64,000 bases of DNA from Talaromyces rugulosus (GCF_013368755.1 NC_049565.1:3782001-3846000), one strand, 5' to 3'; counted from the stretch's first letter, positions 48,832-60,793 are shown. Notes: a model not told the origin generated them from the letters alone. Numbers and translations are program-made.

Positions 48832-51344
48832 ATGGAATGCCCTCTGTGCGCTATTCAGTTTTTCACTCTGCCGAGTTTTGAGCATCATCTCTTGACTCGT
48901 AAGACTTGCCACTTTCTTCTATCAAAATATTCCACCAGAATTGATATCTCACCACTTTACTTTCTGTTAGATAAAGGCGATCAATCGTACACGTGTATCT
49001 TTTGTTCACAATCCTTTAACCGCCGGTGAGATATTGATCCATGTATTCAGATCCCGATAGAACTAACTGCAGACCTCTAGTGATGCACTCAAGCGACACT
49101 GGACAACATGTAAATCACGACTAAGTAGGGGCCTTGCTATCCCTTTTTACCCTAAGCGTGCTTGTGGTAGAAAGAAAAGGGCATGCGACAGATGCACAAA
49201 GTTGAAGAGGGCGTGTGATTGGTGTTTCCCGTGTAACACTTGCTTCACAAATCAACAGGACTGCTCATACAATGGCGTGAAAAAACAAGCAGCCTTCGAG
49301 GAATTAGGTCTAGATTCATCAGCAAGGCGTTTTTCTGAGGAGGAAGAAGTCGTTCAGCCTTTTCAGCTGAATGGCCAACCCGCATTCCCGGAATTATCAC
49401 AATCCACTTCACCAGCTCACATAAATTCCCTTCTCTTTCCAGATCCATCACGTTCTATTCCACCAATTTGCAATTTAGAACCAACTTGGTGGCCATTTGA
49501 TCTCTCTATATCGTCGCTAAACGCTCTTTGGCCGGACATTAGCCATGATAATGACAAAATAATAGTCAAGTTTGACTTTCTTGCCAGATTCACGACTGCG
49601 GAGGGGCTTGCCAACTCTTTTCGCTGTGGAACTCTTTTTCAGCGACAACAATTTGCTTCAATTGAGACCATAGATTGGGACATCTTTCCCAAAGAAACGC
49701 CTGGTATCCCTGCGACCTCTATGGCACCCGTCTTCCCTGAGACCTCTTGTAATTTGGATGACTTGCTACCAGAACCATGGGTATGGGAACGTTCGTCAAC
49801 CATGAAAGCAGGGAGTGTCGAATCAGGCCCGAATACCTCCAGCTTTCATAGTTGGACTCACCACCCGCTGGCATTTAAAACCCAGGAAATAATTAACAAA
49901 TTGAAGTATACCATTCAACACAAACCGAGGAAGAGCTCTATTACACTTGAGTGGTCAAGCCTGGTTGAAGACATGTGCCTTTTTTTCTTCTCTCCTCCCA
50001 ATATTTGCAAATTTCTTCAGATATTTTGGTGTTCGTGGTACCCAAATTGTCCCATTATTCATAGGCCAACTTTCGATCCGCTTAGAGCATCTCCATCTCT
50101 TCTATCATCTATGGTGATTATCGGAAGTTGTCTATCTCCGGAAAAGAGTGACAATAAAATTGCAGCAGCGTGGTTTAATGCTGTGGAAGAGATGGTTTTT
50201 GATGACGAATGGCTCGAAGAAAATTACACAGCGTCAAGCTGGATTCAGAACCCGGGAGCCGACATGAAGCGTCTGCGGTCACTCCAGGCGGCCTATTTTG
50301 TCTGCCTTTTCCAGAACTGGGAGGGTTCCGAAAGCAGCAAGCAACGAATCAGGCGTCATCGATACAATACGTTGATTGCAGTTAGTTCCCCCCTCCCTAA
50401 AATCTGCCTTTATCGCAATTGTATCCTTCAGAAAGTACTTGGTTTAACGATGTATAGATTGTCCGAAGCCTCCAGCCTGCTTCTGTAACCCATATGAATA
50501 CGTTGCGAGCAGTTAACAACCAATTATTTGAATGGGAATCTTTTATCAACACAGAAGAGAAAATCAGGTTTGTCATCATGCCGGCCAGATGGGCAATATT
50601 AATAATTATTTTACAGGACGTTGAGTTATGTCTTTCTCCTCGACGGGGGCTTTGTAATTTTCAACAACATGCCGCCGAGAATGGTCGTATCAGAACTGGA
50701 AATGGGACTCGCTTGCCCTGATGAATGCTTCCAAGCACCTAGTGCCTCGGAGTGTCTTGCCATATTGGAAACATGGGCAGGAAAAACGCCACAATTTTAT
50801 CAGTACTCTATTGTGTCCGTACTTGAAACCATGTTTCGGAGAGATCTGAGTGTTGAGAAAAAAGGGATTTATGCGCATTTTGGAATCCTGAACTTGTTCA
50901 TAATTGTTACTGGTATGTTACAGTACTTCACGTTATTCCTGCTTCCTTGCTAACGAGATCCATTTTTTTTTTTGAAAAGCCCTACACACCTTAGTATTTC
51001 AACTTCAAAATGCAATGGCCCCTCCAGAAGCCTTTCAAAGGATCGAAAATGCATTGCGAAGCTGGAAAGACGTCTGGGTTTACCGAAAAGTAGTTCTTTG
51101 CTATTCAGATGATATTGAGGATGCCGACTCGTCGTTTCAAATGTGGAAGAGAGTAGGCTTTATGAGAGATGCATGCGAATTCTGGCTGCTCTGTTGTGTC
51201 ATTCTCGAGAGAATCAGGCCAAATGAGCATGACGACAGCACTTCTTCCGTTCCCGGACGAGCCCTTACGAAGTATGACCAGACAGATATGAAACAGGTTA
51301 ATGATTTGATGAAGCAATTTGAAACAGTCTCTCTAACTGACTGA
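48832..51344 (+). CDS. C2H2 plus Zn2Cys6 transcription factor
   Basis: Exons are 48832-49025, 49081-50380, 50458-50567, 50617-50912 and 50980-51344, giving 754 aa. The N terminus carries two C2H2-like fingers: CPLCAIQFFTLPSFEHH, and CIFCSQSFNRRDALKRHW ending in a Cys, split by intron 1. A Zn2Cys6 cluster follows with the exact spacing C-x2-C-x6-C-x5-C-x2-C-x6-C (CDRCTKLKRACDWCFPCNTC...C). A long linker leads to a fungal-specific regulatory domain (LEWSSLVEDMCLFFFSP, WYPNCPIIHRPTFDP). Frame and splice sites are intact. The fold is that of pathway regulators. It diverges from the VAO pseudogene and converges on the P450, so it probably controlled both; this is inference. The exact start is uncertain because no ATG occurs further upstream in frame. 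Confidence 0.85.
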
Positions 51345-51640
51345 AGGAACATTTGTTTGTACCTTATTGTGGTTTTCTCCGTATTCATGTTTCGTATGCA
51401 CGTTTGTATTTTTGAGCCTCGTACTAGTTAGGCTATGATTTTGCATTGACTATATATGTACCTGTCATCAAATTTAATACATTACCAAATGTATATTTTT
51501 AGAGACGTACGACCTGTGCTAATTTTACTACAATCGCTGAGGAGATCCCCAAGAAATTTTAAAAAAAATAAAATATTCTTATCATTCCCTCTAATGTAGA
51601 AACAAGAAAGCCAGATACACTTCGTTCCTTTAACCAAACG

Positions 51641-53277
51641 TTATACTCCACGGTCTTTGATAGTAACCCAGAATTCTTTCTGAATAGAAAACCATTGTGA
51701 TTTGGTAACCCAGGGCCTCTCTTCGTTCACCACGCTAGCATCGAAATGTCTGAAAAACTGGGCGATAAATTTGTGAACCTCGACCAGGGCAATATTTTTC
51801 CCTACACAGCTGCGAGCACCCATTCCAAACTGGTCATCTCTGGTTAGCTCTGTGTAAAGAAATTGTAAAACACACCCCATGAGACATACCGTAGTCAAAT
51901 ACCCATTCATGTTTGAAATCTGTTTCTGGTCCTCTTCAGTGAGAGCAATCCATCTCTCAGGCCTCCACTCCTCCGCATCGGGCCCGAAAATTTCCTTGGA
52001 TCGATTCATTGATGTGGCGCTGATGCCACAAATAGATCCTTGCTTTATAAAGTGTTCACCTATCTTGATTCCTGGCGAAGGAACAATCCGTGGCAACTGG
52101 TAGCTAATAGAAGGATGGAGTCGCATGCTCTCCTTAAGCACAGCAGCAAGGTAAGGGAGTTTTTCCGCATCTTTGAATTCAATTTCCTGGTTGTTTCCCT
52201 CTAGATTGAGATCCTTATAGGCTTGATCAATCTCTTCCTGTAATTTCCTTTTTGCTTGGGGGTGGATCATAATCGCTCCCAGGACCGCCAGGATGGAGAT
52301 AGATGTAGTGTCAGCCCCAGCACCCAGGATGTTCACTCCTTCAATCATCACATCTTCTTTTTTGACTGGCTGACCGCTCATATCTTTAGCTTCGATAAAG
52401 TGTTGAAGCATGTCCTTTCTTTTGTCACCGAGTCCGTTTGTCATCCGTTCTGTGACTCGCTCTTCCAACCACTGGAGGAAAACATTGAAAGAGTTCAACC
52501 GTTTCCCACCAAATTTCTTTACCATCCACTGTGAAATGCTGTTGTTAAGCCAGAACATCTGGAGAGGAACATTGCCCATATTGGCCATAAGATAAAAGCC
52601 GTCGTGGATGCTTTTAATAATGCCAGAAACATCTTCACCGCGCTCCACAAACCCAATTTTCCCACCTAGAGACAGCTGGCCAACAACATCAAAGGTAAAG
52701 TAATTACCCCATATATGCAGAGGCACTGGCTCAGGTGATCTGCTAAACTCACGGAAACGCGCCCATAGCTCGGAGGCAACTTCCTGGATGAATGGCTCCA
52801 TGGCTAGAATAGAGCTCATTGAATACGCATTTGAGACGCGTGAACGCAAGTGTCGATGCACCTTTGGCTCAGTGGCTGCGAAGAAGCTGACCGTCATATT
52901 GGGGATTTTCCAAGTATCATACCAATTTGACTAGGATTGTTTTTAGGACTTGTATTCCTCAAAAAAAAAAAAGTCTGGTCACTCACCTTCTGTGAGACTT
53001 TCCCTATCCCATATAAGCTCTTTAGAGCTGTAGCGTCCACAAAGCTTACTTCATTGGGTGCAATTCGTACCACCTTTCCGTATTCTTTGTGCAGAGAAAC
53101 CACATCGTCGTGCCATGTCCCTTGGAAGTACCGGATATCTCTCCATATCTGACTGATACTGGCCAGTGCCGGGCCAGGGACTTTGCTGAATGAGTGGAAA
53201 AATCTGTTGTAAAGAATCTGGAGCATCCAATAAATTGTTAAGGATGCCATCACAATTGGCCCGTAAAATAACCACAA
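51641..53277 (-). CDS. cytochrome P450 monooxygenase
   Basis: Exon 1 is 53277-52987 and the remainder is 52930-51641. The protein has an N-terminal membrane anchor (PIVMASLTIYWMLQILY), the Pro-rich hinge KVPGPAL, the I-helix oxygen site GAGADTTSIS, KESMRLHP (ExxR), EWRPERWIA and the haem loop FGMGARSCVGKNIA with the Cys ligand. A 42-nt stretch (51889-51848) just before the haem loop has GT...AG ends and no stop, so the product is 512 aa if spliced or 526 aa if retained. The sequence resembles pisatin-demethylase-like fungal P450s, which often act on phenolic plant compounds. It is intact, lies tail-to-tail with the regulator (296 bases apart) and has repeated CGG motifs in its promoter. Confidence 0.9.
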
Positions 53278-53674
53278 CTTATAACCACATCAAACCCTTT
53301 ATCAAAAGCATTATGAGAAGAAGAATTTGTAGATGTGACTCTCTTGGGATCCATACTGGGCGCAACTAGTCAAGTAAAATCAGAGCCTGGGGATTATATT
53401 ATGATGAAATTTCTCGTCTCTCTAGGCAATTTATATGTTACTACTTCCACGTTGCTCTTGTCTCAAAATCTAAAGGCGGCATCCTCGCACTCTATTCAAG
53501 ATACATAATGATCGTCAAAGTTTCTCTCCGCTGTGGTGGCTATTTCCCGCCGCTCAGGCATTATATCACGATTCCATTCACATCTCTGTAGAGTTCTCAG
53601 TAAACGCAATACAACCTTTTAATGGAGTTTACGTATCTTACAATATGCTATGGTATTGAATAAATACAACTGCA

Positions 53675-53746
53675 GATTTGCGGCGGAAATCCACCTCATT
53701 CCCCCGCATCTTCCCCGCACATTATGGTCCCGATGATTTGCGGCGG
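53675..53746. promoter_or_regulatory. paired CGGCGG sites in P450 promoter
   Basis: gatttgcggcgg occurs twice, exactly 60 bases apart, and each copy is followed by a ccccgca element. CGG triplets are the usual half-sites of Zn2Cys6 regulators such as the one encoded next door. The sites lie 400-470 bases upstream of the P450 start. A further CCCGCCGCTC lies at about 53546-53556. Confidence 0.5.
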
Positions 53747-54084
53747 CTTATATCTCACAATCCCCGCAAGTACCTGTTTCCGATGGAAGTAAGTAGTTCC
53801 CCACGGTTCGCGATCTTGGAAGTACTTCCTTGATTGTCAAGAATTAGCCCTACGCACTATGAGTTAGCATTTTTTAGACCCGAATCTTCTACCTTCCATC
53901 TAAACTCGGATGTAGCATCTTTCTCTCCGCCAATATTATGGTCTATTCCCTTTATTCAAGCAAATAATTTAAATTGATTGCGGTAGATTTGTACTGACTA
54001 ATATTGGAGATCAACCCTAAGAGGGCGAAGACAAGTTGATTATATCAACACCTAGAGTCTAATTACTGAGAATTTTAAAAACGG

Positions 54085-54097
54085 CTAACCCTAACCC
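54085..54097. repeat. interstitial telomere-like repeat
   Basis: ctaaccctaaccc is two units of the vertebrate/fungal telomere repeat TTAGGG on the minus strand. It is too short to show a former chromosome end and may be chance. Confidence 0.5.
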
Positions 54098-54112
54098 AAC
54101 ATTGAAGTAGCC

Positions 54113-55151
54113 CTATGCGTTCGACGCACTTTCCTCCAAGAACTTGATGATGCGTGACAAGTTTGGTAAAAATCTCGGGCCATTAATTCCAACGACATCG
54201 ACATCGATATCATCTTGGACATCAAACCCATGATCTTGTCCCTCGGCAATTTCCAGAAGAACTTTGACGACATGTTGCTGTAATTTCTGACCAGTTTCGA
54301 CGCTCTGCTGGAAACCGACAAAACCATCTCGATCGCCATGGATTAATGCAACCTGTGGGAGCTTTGCAGTAATGCCGAATGTTGCTGGGAATAAGGCCCG
54401 ATACGACTCGGGTATGACGCCCACCCCTTCAGTATTAATGCGTGCCGCAAGGCCAGGAATCCTAGTCAAGATATCAGGTATCTTGGCAACTACATGTAAA
54501 GCTGCAATCCAATGAAATCGTTTATCTGCCGAAAGATTCTCGGGAAACATGTATCCATCAATCGCTTTACCGGTCTCCGACGCTCTACATATGTCTTCAG
54601 GTTGCTTGGTGATATTGTTGACCGGCACCTTGAGGATCTGACCTGGCCGCACATAGTTGGAATGGGTCAAAATCTAGCATACCATAAATAATAAAAGGGA
54701 TAAGATGGGTGGTGCATGTGCGGAGGAAGCTGTGGCTAAAGCGAGATAACCTCCTGCAAGTATTAATCTTTTTGCGATGTTTTCATAAACATATCTTGTA
54801 ACATAAAGTGCATCAGACAAGATATCTAATCTTGATACTTCTGATAAAAATTGGTACGATGCTGTTGCATAGGCCCAGTTTCGAGCACGACAACAATTGA
54901 TCAGCCAATGAGGAGGGAAAGTGGTCTTTTCTCCAATCACCTATATTGTTCAAAAAAATAAATAAAAATTTTGTTAGCCGCAGATGGAGAAATTTCTACG
55001 ACCGAGAGGAATTACCAGAAATCCACCGTGGAAATGAAGAACAATGACTCCTGTCTTTTCTAAGAAGTCAGGTGGTATGAAAACATCCACCGACAGAGAC
55101 AGATTGTCAACTACCTTGTAAATGTATGTTTTGAGGGTAAAGGAAGACATT
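54113..55151 (-). pseudogene. alpha/beta-hydrolase (HSL-type) pseudogene lacking the nucleophile elbow
   Basis: The first exon (from 55151) gives SSFTLKTYIYKVVDNLSLSV and the oxyanion motif HFHGGFL, then an intron. The next frame runs to RLILAGGYLALATAS, where this family has a G-x-S-x-G elbow between AG and GGYLA; here the serine segment is missing by what looks like an in-frame 12-nt deletion. Just after PPILSLL the frame shifts near 54690, giving LFMVC-stop; YGMLDF appears in a second frame and THSNYVRPGQ in a third, so two indels lie within 30 bases. The C-terminal part still shows IHGDRDGFVGFQQSVE (catalytic Asp) and GQDHGFDV (catalytic His). It is therefore a dead lipase/esterase-like gene. 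Confidence 0.8.
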
Positions 55152-55945
55152 GTGCTGAAGATATTTCGCCACAGCAGGACCAGGTAATTGACAATATATC
55201 ATACTTGAAGTCACATTTACCGGTGGATAAACCCCGCTGCACAGAGGGTAAATGCCACAATACTGGCCTGAGGTGCCGGTTTGTAGCAGTGGAAGTAGGC
55301 CGCGTTAATTTTTTTCTACGGAGTTCTATAAGTGATTATCAAATTATTCATAAATTGACTGAATTAGTGAGATGTATATGTGAAAGATTGCTGGATGAAA
55401 TGGCTGATGGGGACATTCCCGACGAACAACATTCATATGAAATTGGCATCTTAACAGCGATAGAATCAATAAGCCGACGGAGAACATTCAAGTAAATAAC
55501 AATATACACTTGAAGTGCCGGTATGTTATTCTAACCCGTATACATCTCAACGGCCACCAACAAAAACAAAACGTGCCAACAGATGTGACATGGAACAAAC
55601 TCTTCTTATGTTTACAGCCTAACGCCCAGTCCGTGAATACGAACGTCAAAAATAGGTATATAATACACACAAATACAAAGGCTATTATCCGCTGGTCTGA
55701 TAGCGCATAATTGCTTAATCGGGAATGAGATTCCCTAACACGAGACACGCCCCCGTTATCGGAGGTTCATAGCTGCCTGATCAGACTAGACCAGACGATG
55801 GAAAGAGACCAAGCATGCAAATAGTAAATACCATCCAAATGATCATCCGAGGTTTCTTGAGTGGGAAGCGTTCTTTGTTTTGGGGAGGGCCGATTTCGTA
55901 CATGATATATTCGTAATCGGTGTTTCTCGCTATTTAGAGAGGGTG
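55152..55945. other. right edge of the island
   Basis: No intact gene. The plus-strand frame 55205-55495 starts without ATG and is not recognised; it may be a relic. Unremarkable after 55700. Confidence 0.4.
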
Positions 55946-56792
55946 TCATGATTTCGCAGAGGAAGGGTCAGAAGGGTTTGCTTTGGCGAATTTTCGTTGC
56001 GTTAGCTGGAAGATTATTAGCAGCTGGAACAATTCTTAGTGTGCCGTCACAAGACATATGATCTTAGGCACCCATCCGAGCGGTAATAGAGACAACTACA
56101 TACCCACTCTTTCTTGCAGTCCCGATATGCCCTGTACACATGACACATGTTAGTTGTTTCTGATATCACCCTGTCTTGTTGTATGGGCCCCAAGTCCTGA
56201 ACGAGGCGACGGATCCTGCCTGCTGAATGCTGCTAGGTAGCAAGCTAAAAGGCCAGCAGAACAAGCAGGCACGCGGAAAGTGAGGGGGAGGCTCACTGAA
56301 AGTAGTCGGAGCACATGTCTCGATCGCCGGCATTGCGACGCAAGCACTTGATACTGCGTTCGGCAAACGCCTGGCACGGGTCGTAGTATTCGCTTGCGTT
56401 TTTACTTCAAAATCAAGAGAACATTAGTATGAAGCTGTGGAATTGACTGTATCGGTGACGGTGGACTCGAAACGAGGGCAGAGGAGAAAAGACAGCATGA
56501 CTTGTCCATCAGCGATTGGCCGGGGAAAAAACATGGAGGACAACGGATTGAAGCGAGCTCCGTGGCGTGCAAGGAGGCGATGAGGCGACATCCATGCGAC
56601 ATCCATACTCGGTATGGAGTACAAGTGCCAGTGCCAGTGCCAGTCGAGACAGGTCGGGAGGGGGAGAGGGTGCAAGCAATGGTGATGACGGCAGGGCGTG
56701 AGAGTGGATCGATGGCAGCAGACTTACTGTTCAAACTTCTTCTCGACCTTGCCCCACGCGGTCTTGTCTTCGTCGCTGGGGGAAGACGCCAT
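55946..56792 (-). CDS. cox23: twin CX9C protein, Cox23 (CHCHD7)-like
   Basis: Exons in gene order are 56792-56728, 56404-56297, 56131-56104 (28 nt) and 56005-55946, giving 86 aa. The start is [21 protein letters not shown]. The core shows two CX9C motifs, [11 protein letters not shown] and CSDYFQAYRDC, in one coiled-coil-helix hairpin ([26 protein letters not shown]), followed by [15 protein letters not shown]. Such proteins enter the mitochondrial intermembrane space by the Mia40 pathway; Cox23 assists cytochrome c oxidase assembly. The exon pieces were joined by splice motifs and frame only, and the gene is easy to miss because each coding piece is short. Sure of the twin CX9C family; fairly sure of Cox23 within it. 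Confidence 0.8.
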
Positions 56793-58355
56793 CTTGAAAG
56801 GCAGCGAGCGAGGTGGTGATGGAAGAGCGGAAGCTGCGCCAAAAGCTTACTTGATGCGCGGTGGAGCTCGGCCGCCGGTGGGGCAGGGAGCTCGGGCCAA
56901 TCAGGCTGGAGGAGGTATAGAATCTACTAATTGCTGTCAAACTTGAGTTGATATCTAGGGCTATTTCGTGATCATTGTTTCCTATGATTAATTATTTCTA
57001 CTTATTAGCCAATAGCAATAACGTTCTGATAAGCGCCTGGCCTGGGCTGGCCGATTCGGGCGCAGAACCACATGTCGTCGCCGCGGTTATGTCCCATCGA
57101 TGTCATTGGGCTCGAGATAGGATTCCCACGGCCCTGCCTGTCATTGGCTGCACATTTCAGGTACTGTGATGCAGTCCCAATTAGGAAGGGCAATAAAACT
57201 GCATTGATATCGGCTAAACCAGGGATACCAGGGAGAACAAGCTGTCCGCATGAGGCAGGGAAAGAATAAACATTGGACTGTTTCATTGTTCATTCTTCAT
57301 AGTTGATTGGACTACCACAGATTAGTCTGATAGTATTAGGCAATAATAATAATAACCTCAACGACTAATCTATATGCGGTCCACTCGTAATCAGTCACGC
57401 AATTTGGATTGGCGGAGGATCTGATAACCGATAGCCGCAAAAGGACAATAACAAAAAAAAGAGAGAAAAGAGAAAGAATAAGCAAATAAAGAGAAAGAAT
57501 AAGCAAATAAAAAGAAAGGCTGGACATGGCAATCAACCTTACCGCCATGGAACTAGACCAGGGAAACCTCCCCCGGGCGAAAGATGATTTGCCGATAACG
57601 GAATGGCGAGCGATAAGCCCATATCCAGAACCTATTTACATTATCCCCAAACAAGTCAAAAAATCCATATCCGCCCATGGACCCAGCACTTGACCCCTCC
57701 ACACCTCGCGTGCGAGCTGGAATGATGTCGATCATTCTTCTCCAGGCGATCCTGTCAACTCTGTGATGATTTGTCGTCGTGTGTTTCCGGCCAGCCACCA
57801 AACCATGACTTCAGTCGCTGGTTTTGTGTGTGTTTTTGGTCATGGTTAGGTACGAAACAAAGAGTGTGATTAAGGTATCATCAGTCAGAGAAATGACAAT
57901 GATAGTAATGGGCCAAGCCAAACGGAGCAACAATTTCCATCGTCGCCACTGCGCCCGTTATCAGCAATCGTAATAATGCGGCGTGGTTGGGTATCTTCAT
58001 CCGTTCAGCGCGGTGCGGTATACACTCTGGGGCAAAAAAAGTGTTAGATCCCAAGGTAGTCAGAGATAGCGTCGTTCTCTTCGTCTATGCTGTTCGTTTC
58101 TTCTGTTCAGAGAAGGGGGCCGTCGTAGATATAAACAAGTTCCATATCTTGCTTTGTTATTCAAATTTCCTCTTTGGCTTTGTCTTTTATCGGAACCTGA
58201 CCGGGGATTAAACGCAAGGTTTCCACATCGATTATCTATATATTGATCATTTTCGTAAGTTTGGTCCCCTTCTTCCCTTATCTATCCTTCAACCCTTTTT
58301 TCCCGTTATCTCTTGTTGCGGTCCAATTTGATCCCTCTCTGACTCTGGTTCCATA
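56793..58355. other. long intergenic region
   Basis: This contains the upstream side of the Cox23-like gene and the promoter and leader of the dioxygenase-like gene. It holds a short tandem repeat at about 57465-57512. The last 300 bases are T/C-rich, consistent with a leader. No gene is seen. Confidence 0.45.
57465..57512. repeat. about 21-nt tandem repeat, two copies
   Basis: The unit gagaaagaataagcaaataaa occurs twice in a row and a partial unit precedes it (gagaaaagagaaag). The repeat is purine-rich and non-coding. Confidence 0.75.
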
Positions 58356-59828
58356 ATGATCGTCAGCACACAGAAAATGTCTGTTGTAGAGACAATGCCT
58401 GCTCCTCTGCTGCCGATGGCGCCATTGATGGGGGATATTATTCTGTATGAGACTCCAGGAACTTTCCAAGATTCCATGGTGGAAGATATCCAGCAGACAT
58501 CGTGCCAGAATCCCGAGATGGCTCACACCATTCATGAGCCAGAGTCAGATGGCTCTCCTGGTTTTCCAAAAGAAACCCCAGAGATGGCGCAAACTATCCC
58601 TAACCAGAAACCAAAGGAACAGTCTCAGCAGCTTCCAAAAGTAGCCTCCCTCTCAAAGTCCATCGTCCCTATCCAAGAGGACCTGTCTTGCCTTGGTCAG
58701 GTTTCTTTCGATCCATCCAAACACATCCAGTTCACGGCCCCGTCCAAAATATGGACCATGGAGGAGCTCAACTACACCGATGGCCAAGGAATTTCGCCGG
58801 TTGGCGTCTCGGAGCCCTTTCCTCTTTTCAGCGCAGAAGCCGTCAAGCAGATGCGCGCCGAAATCCTGAGCGAGAATGTGTGGCACAAATACAAGTTTTC
58901 TAGCAACTTGTCCGACTGCATGTTGCGAGGGTATGCGCCAAAGTAAGTGACCAAAACCTGACCTCGTCTAGTAAATGTCATTAACGTTTTTGTTCTTCTT
59001 AGGTGTGCCCCGTTTGCATATGATGCCTGGCGAAGCCCCGAGGTGCTTTCTATCATCTCTAAAATTGCAGGCATTGACTTGGTTCCAGTGATGGACCTCG
59101 AGATCGGACACATCAACGTTGCCGTGCATAGTGATGAAGAAAAGCTCAAAGCCTTAAAGAAAGCCCAGCTCGAACCTGGCGAAGACGAGGCCGTGCTGGA
59201 CTGGCACAGCGACAGCTACCCTTTCGTCTGCGTAACCATGCTTTCGGATTGTACCGACATGGTTGGTGGCGAGACAGCCTTGCGCAAGGGTAATGGTGGT
59301 GTGGTCAAGGTTCGCGGTCCGCAAATGGTAAGTAAAGCAACTTTGCTAGCAACGAGGTTGCAGTGAGCTGATTTTTAGTAGGGATCCGCTGTTATCATGC
59401 AGGGCCGATATATCGAGCACCGGGCTCTACGCGCATTCGGCACAAACGAGCGCATCACCTCGGTGACTTCATTCCGGCCGCGTGTCGCTGCAGTCAAGGA
59501 CGACACCGTGCTCACCACAGTGCGCGGCATCTCGCACCTCAAGGAACTGTACCAGCAGTATACCGAGTACCGCTTCGAAATGCTGCAGGACCGACTCCAG
59601 GACATGGGCCGCAAGATGCGAGACCGCACACGAGCCAACCGCGAGTACGACACGGCGGCTGTCAAGCAGTTTATCCGCCAGCAGATCGACTTCCTCAGCG
59701 CGATGGACCGCGAGATCATCGACGATGACAAAGTAAAACAGGGCTATATTGGCAACGGCCACCTAATCTCGGACGAGATCAAGGCGCGGTCGAAGAAGCT
59801 GGGGACTTATGAGGATGAAGTCCTATGA
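58356..59828 (+). CDS. 2OG-Fe(II) dioxygenase-like protein
   Basis: Exons are 58356-58942, 59003-59327 and 59382-59828, giving 452 aa. After a Pro/Gln/Glu-rich, likely disordered 110 residues, the protein has a fold-like region: the iron-binding H-x-D in LDWHSDSYPFVCVTML, the downstream GGETALRKGNGGVVKV, a distal His in GRYIEHRALRAF and an Arg in SVTSFRPR that could bind the 2OG carboxylate. The order and spacing (HxD, about 60 residues, H, then R) fit the prolyl-hydroxylase-like 2OG oxygenases. The C-terminal 110 residues are helical and charged (HLKELYQQYTEYRFEMLQDRL). This arrangement occurs in several uncharacterised fungal proteins. Function and substrate unknown. Confidence 0.7.
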
Positions 59829-60793
59829 GCAGGTTGCCACGCGATGACGAATTTTCTTGCCTTTACTTCTGGTTCACATGCTGTATTATGTGGCTGCGTG
59901 CATTGGTTCAGCTTGCTTGAATTTCTGTTTCCTCATGATTAATAATCCTTTCTAGCACATTGACAAAAATTGACATAGAGCAAGGGTGTCAGATGAGATC
60001 GTTTATTATATTGAGCGCATCAACACTATCCCTAGAATAGACTAGACTGCCCCACACTAACCAGTAGCCGGATGGGCTATTCCCAAACAGGCTAGCTCAT
60101 GTGACATAACGGAAGAATACGGTTTTTACACATCACGCCCGAAGAATAATACACGACTGATACAATGCGACTATACGAAGCTTCGTACAGTCCGCATTGT
60201 GGTCCTTAATACTACATCCTAAGTATCGAGTGGGGACTGTCTGAGAGGAAAAAAAAACCCGCATGCACATAACCAGTAGTCCTTCTTGCCAGGGTGTTGG
60301 CGACCAAGTAATATATACCAGCAAATCAGATCGGCTGCTGGGCGCCATACGCGCCAGGCAGCGGCAGGCGGCCAGTTGGCGGGTGGCTTACCGGGCGGTA
60401 ACCTCAATACCGGCGATAAGTCGCCAGTTAGTTAGTGCCAGACGATCTCCCTTCAAAGAATCGATTATTATTGTTATGACCTGATCACCATCCAGCTGCT
60501 CAACCACCACCAAGCACCTTTCCTTTGCGCCTTTTTCCCCCTTGCGACTACACCCTCTTTGTTCTCTTTCTTCCTGGAATCCTCCGCTGAAGAAAAGATC
60601 ATGAATAGCGCCTATCTGTGATTTTCCATCAAGCAGTTCCGTTGCGGGACCTGATCGCCTCCATCTTCATAACTTTCCTCAAGACTTCCTGCGTCTCTGT
60701 CGACCGACCACACCGTATAATAGCTAACGCTCACTCACACGTCAAAGTCGACTCACCTTTTTATTTTGATTTCGGTCGTCGGACAAGGTGGCC
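59829..60793. other. intergenic region
   Basis: 965 bases between two plus-strand genes. The leader part (60490-60790) is pyrimidine-rich. There is no credible gene; short open frames lack family features. Confidence 0.45.

Larger units (their letters stand above)
53278..54112. promoter_or_regulatory. P450 upstream region
   Basis: This is 835 bases of P450 promoter and hydrolase-pseudogene 3' side. It contains a 12-nt direct repeat gatttgcggcgg (53675-53686 and 53735-53746), CCGC-rich repeats nearby, and a telomere-like ctaaccctaaccc at 54085-54097. Confidence 0.5.

Noticed and set aside
51641..53277. Toxin or mycotoxin biosynthetic cluster around the P450
   Set aside because: No polyketide synthase, NRPS or terpene cyclase is present in the window, and the neighbouring genes point to catabolism instead.
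54085..54097. Telomere-like CTAACCCTAACCC as a sign of a former chromosome end
   Set aside because: Only two units; nothing else (subtelomeric helicase, long array) supports this.
55205..55495. Plus-strand 96-codon frame (IIHKLTELVRCICERLLDE)
   Set aside because: No ATG start, no recognisable domain, and it lies at the edge of a decayed region; at most a relic.
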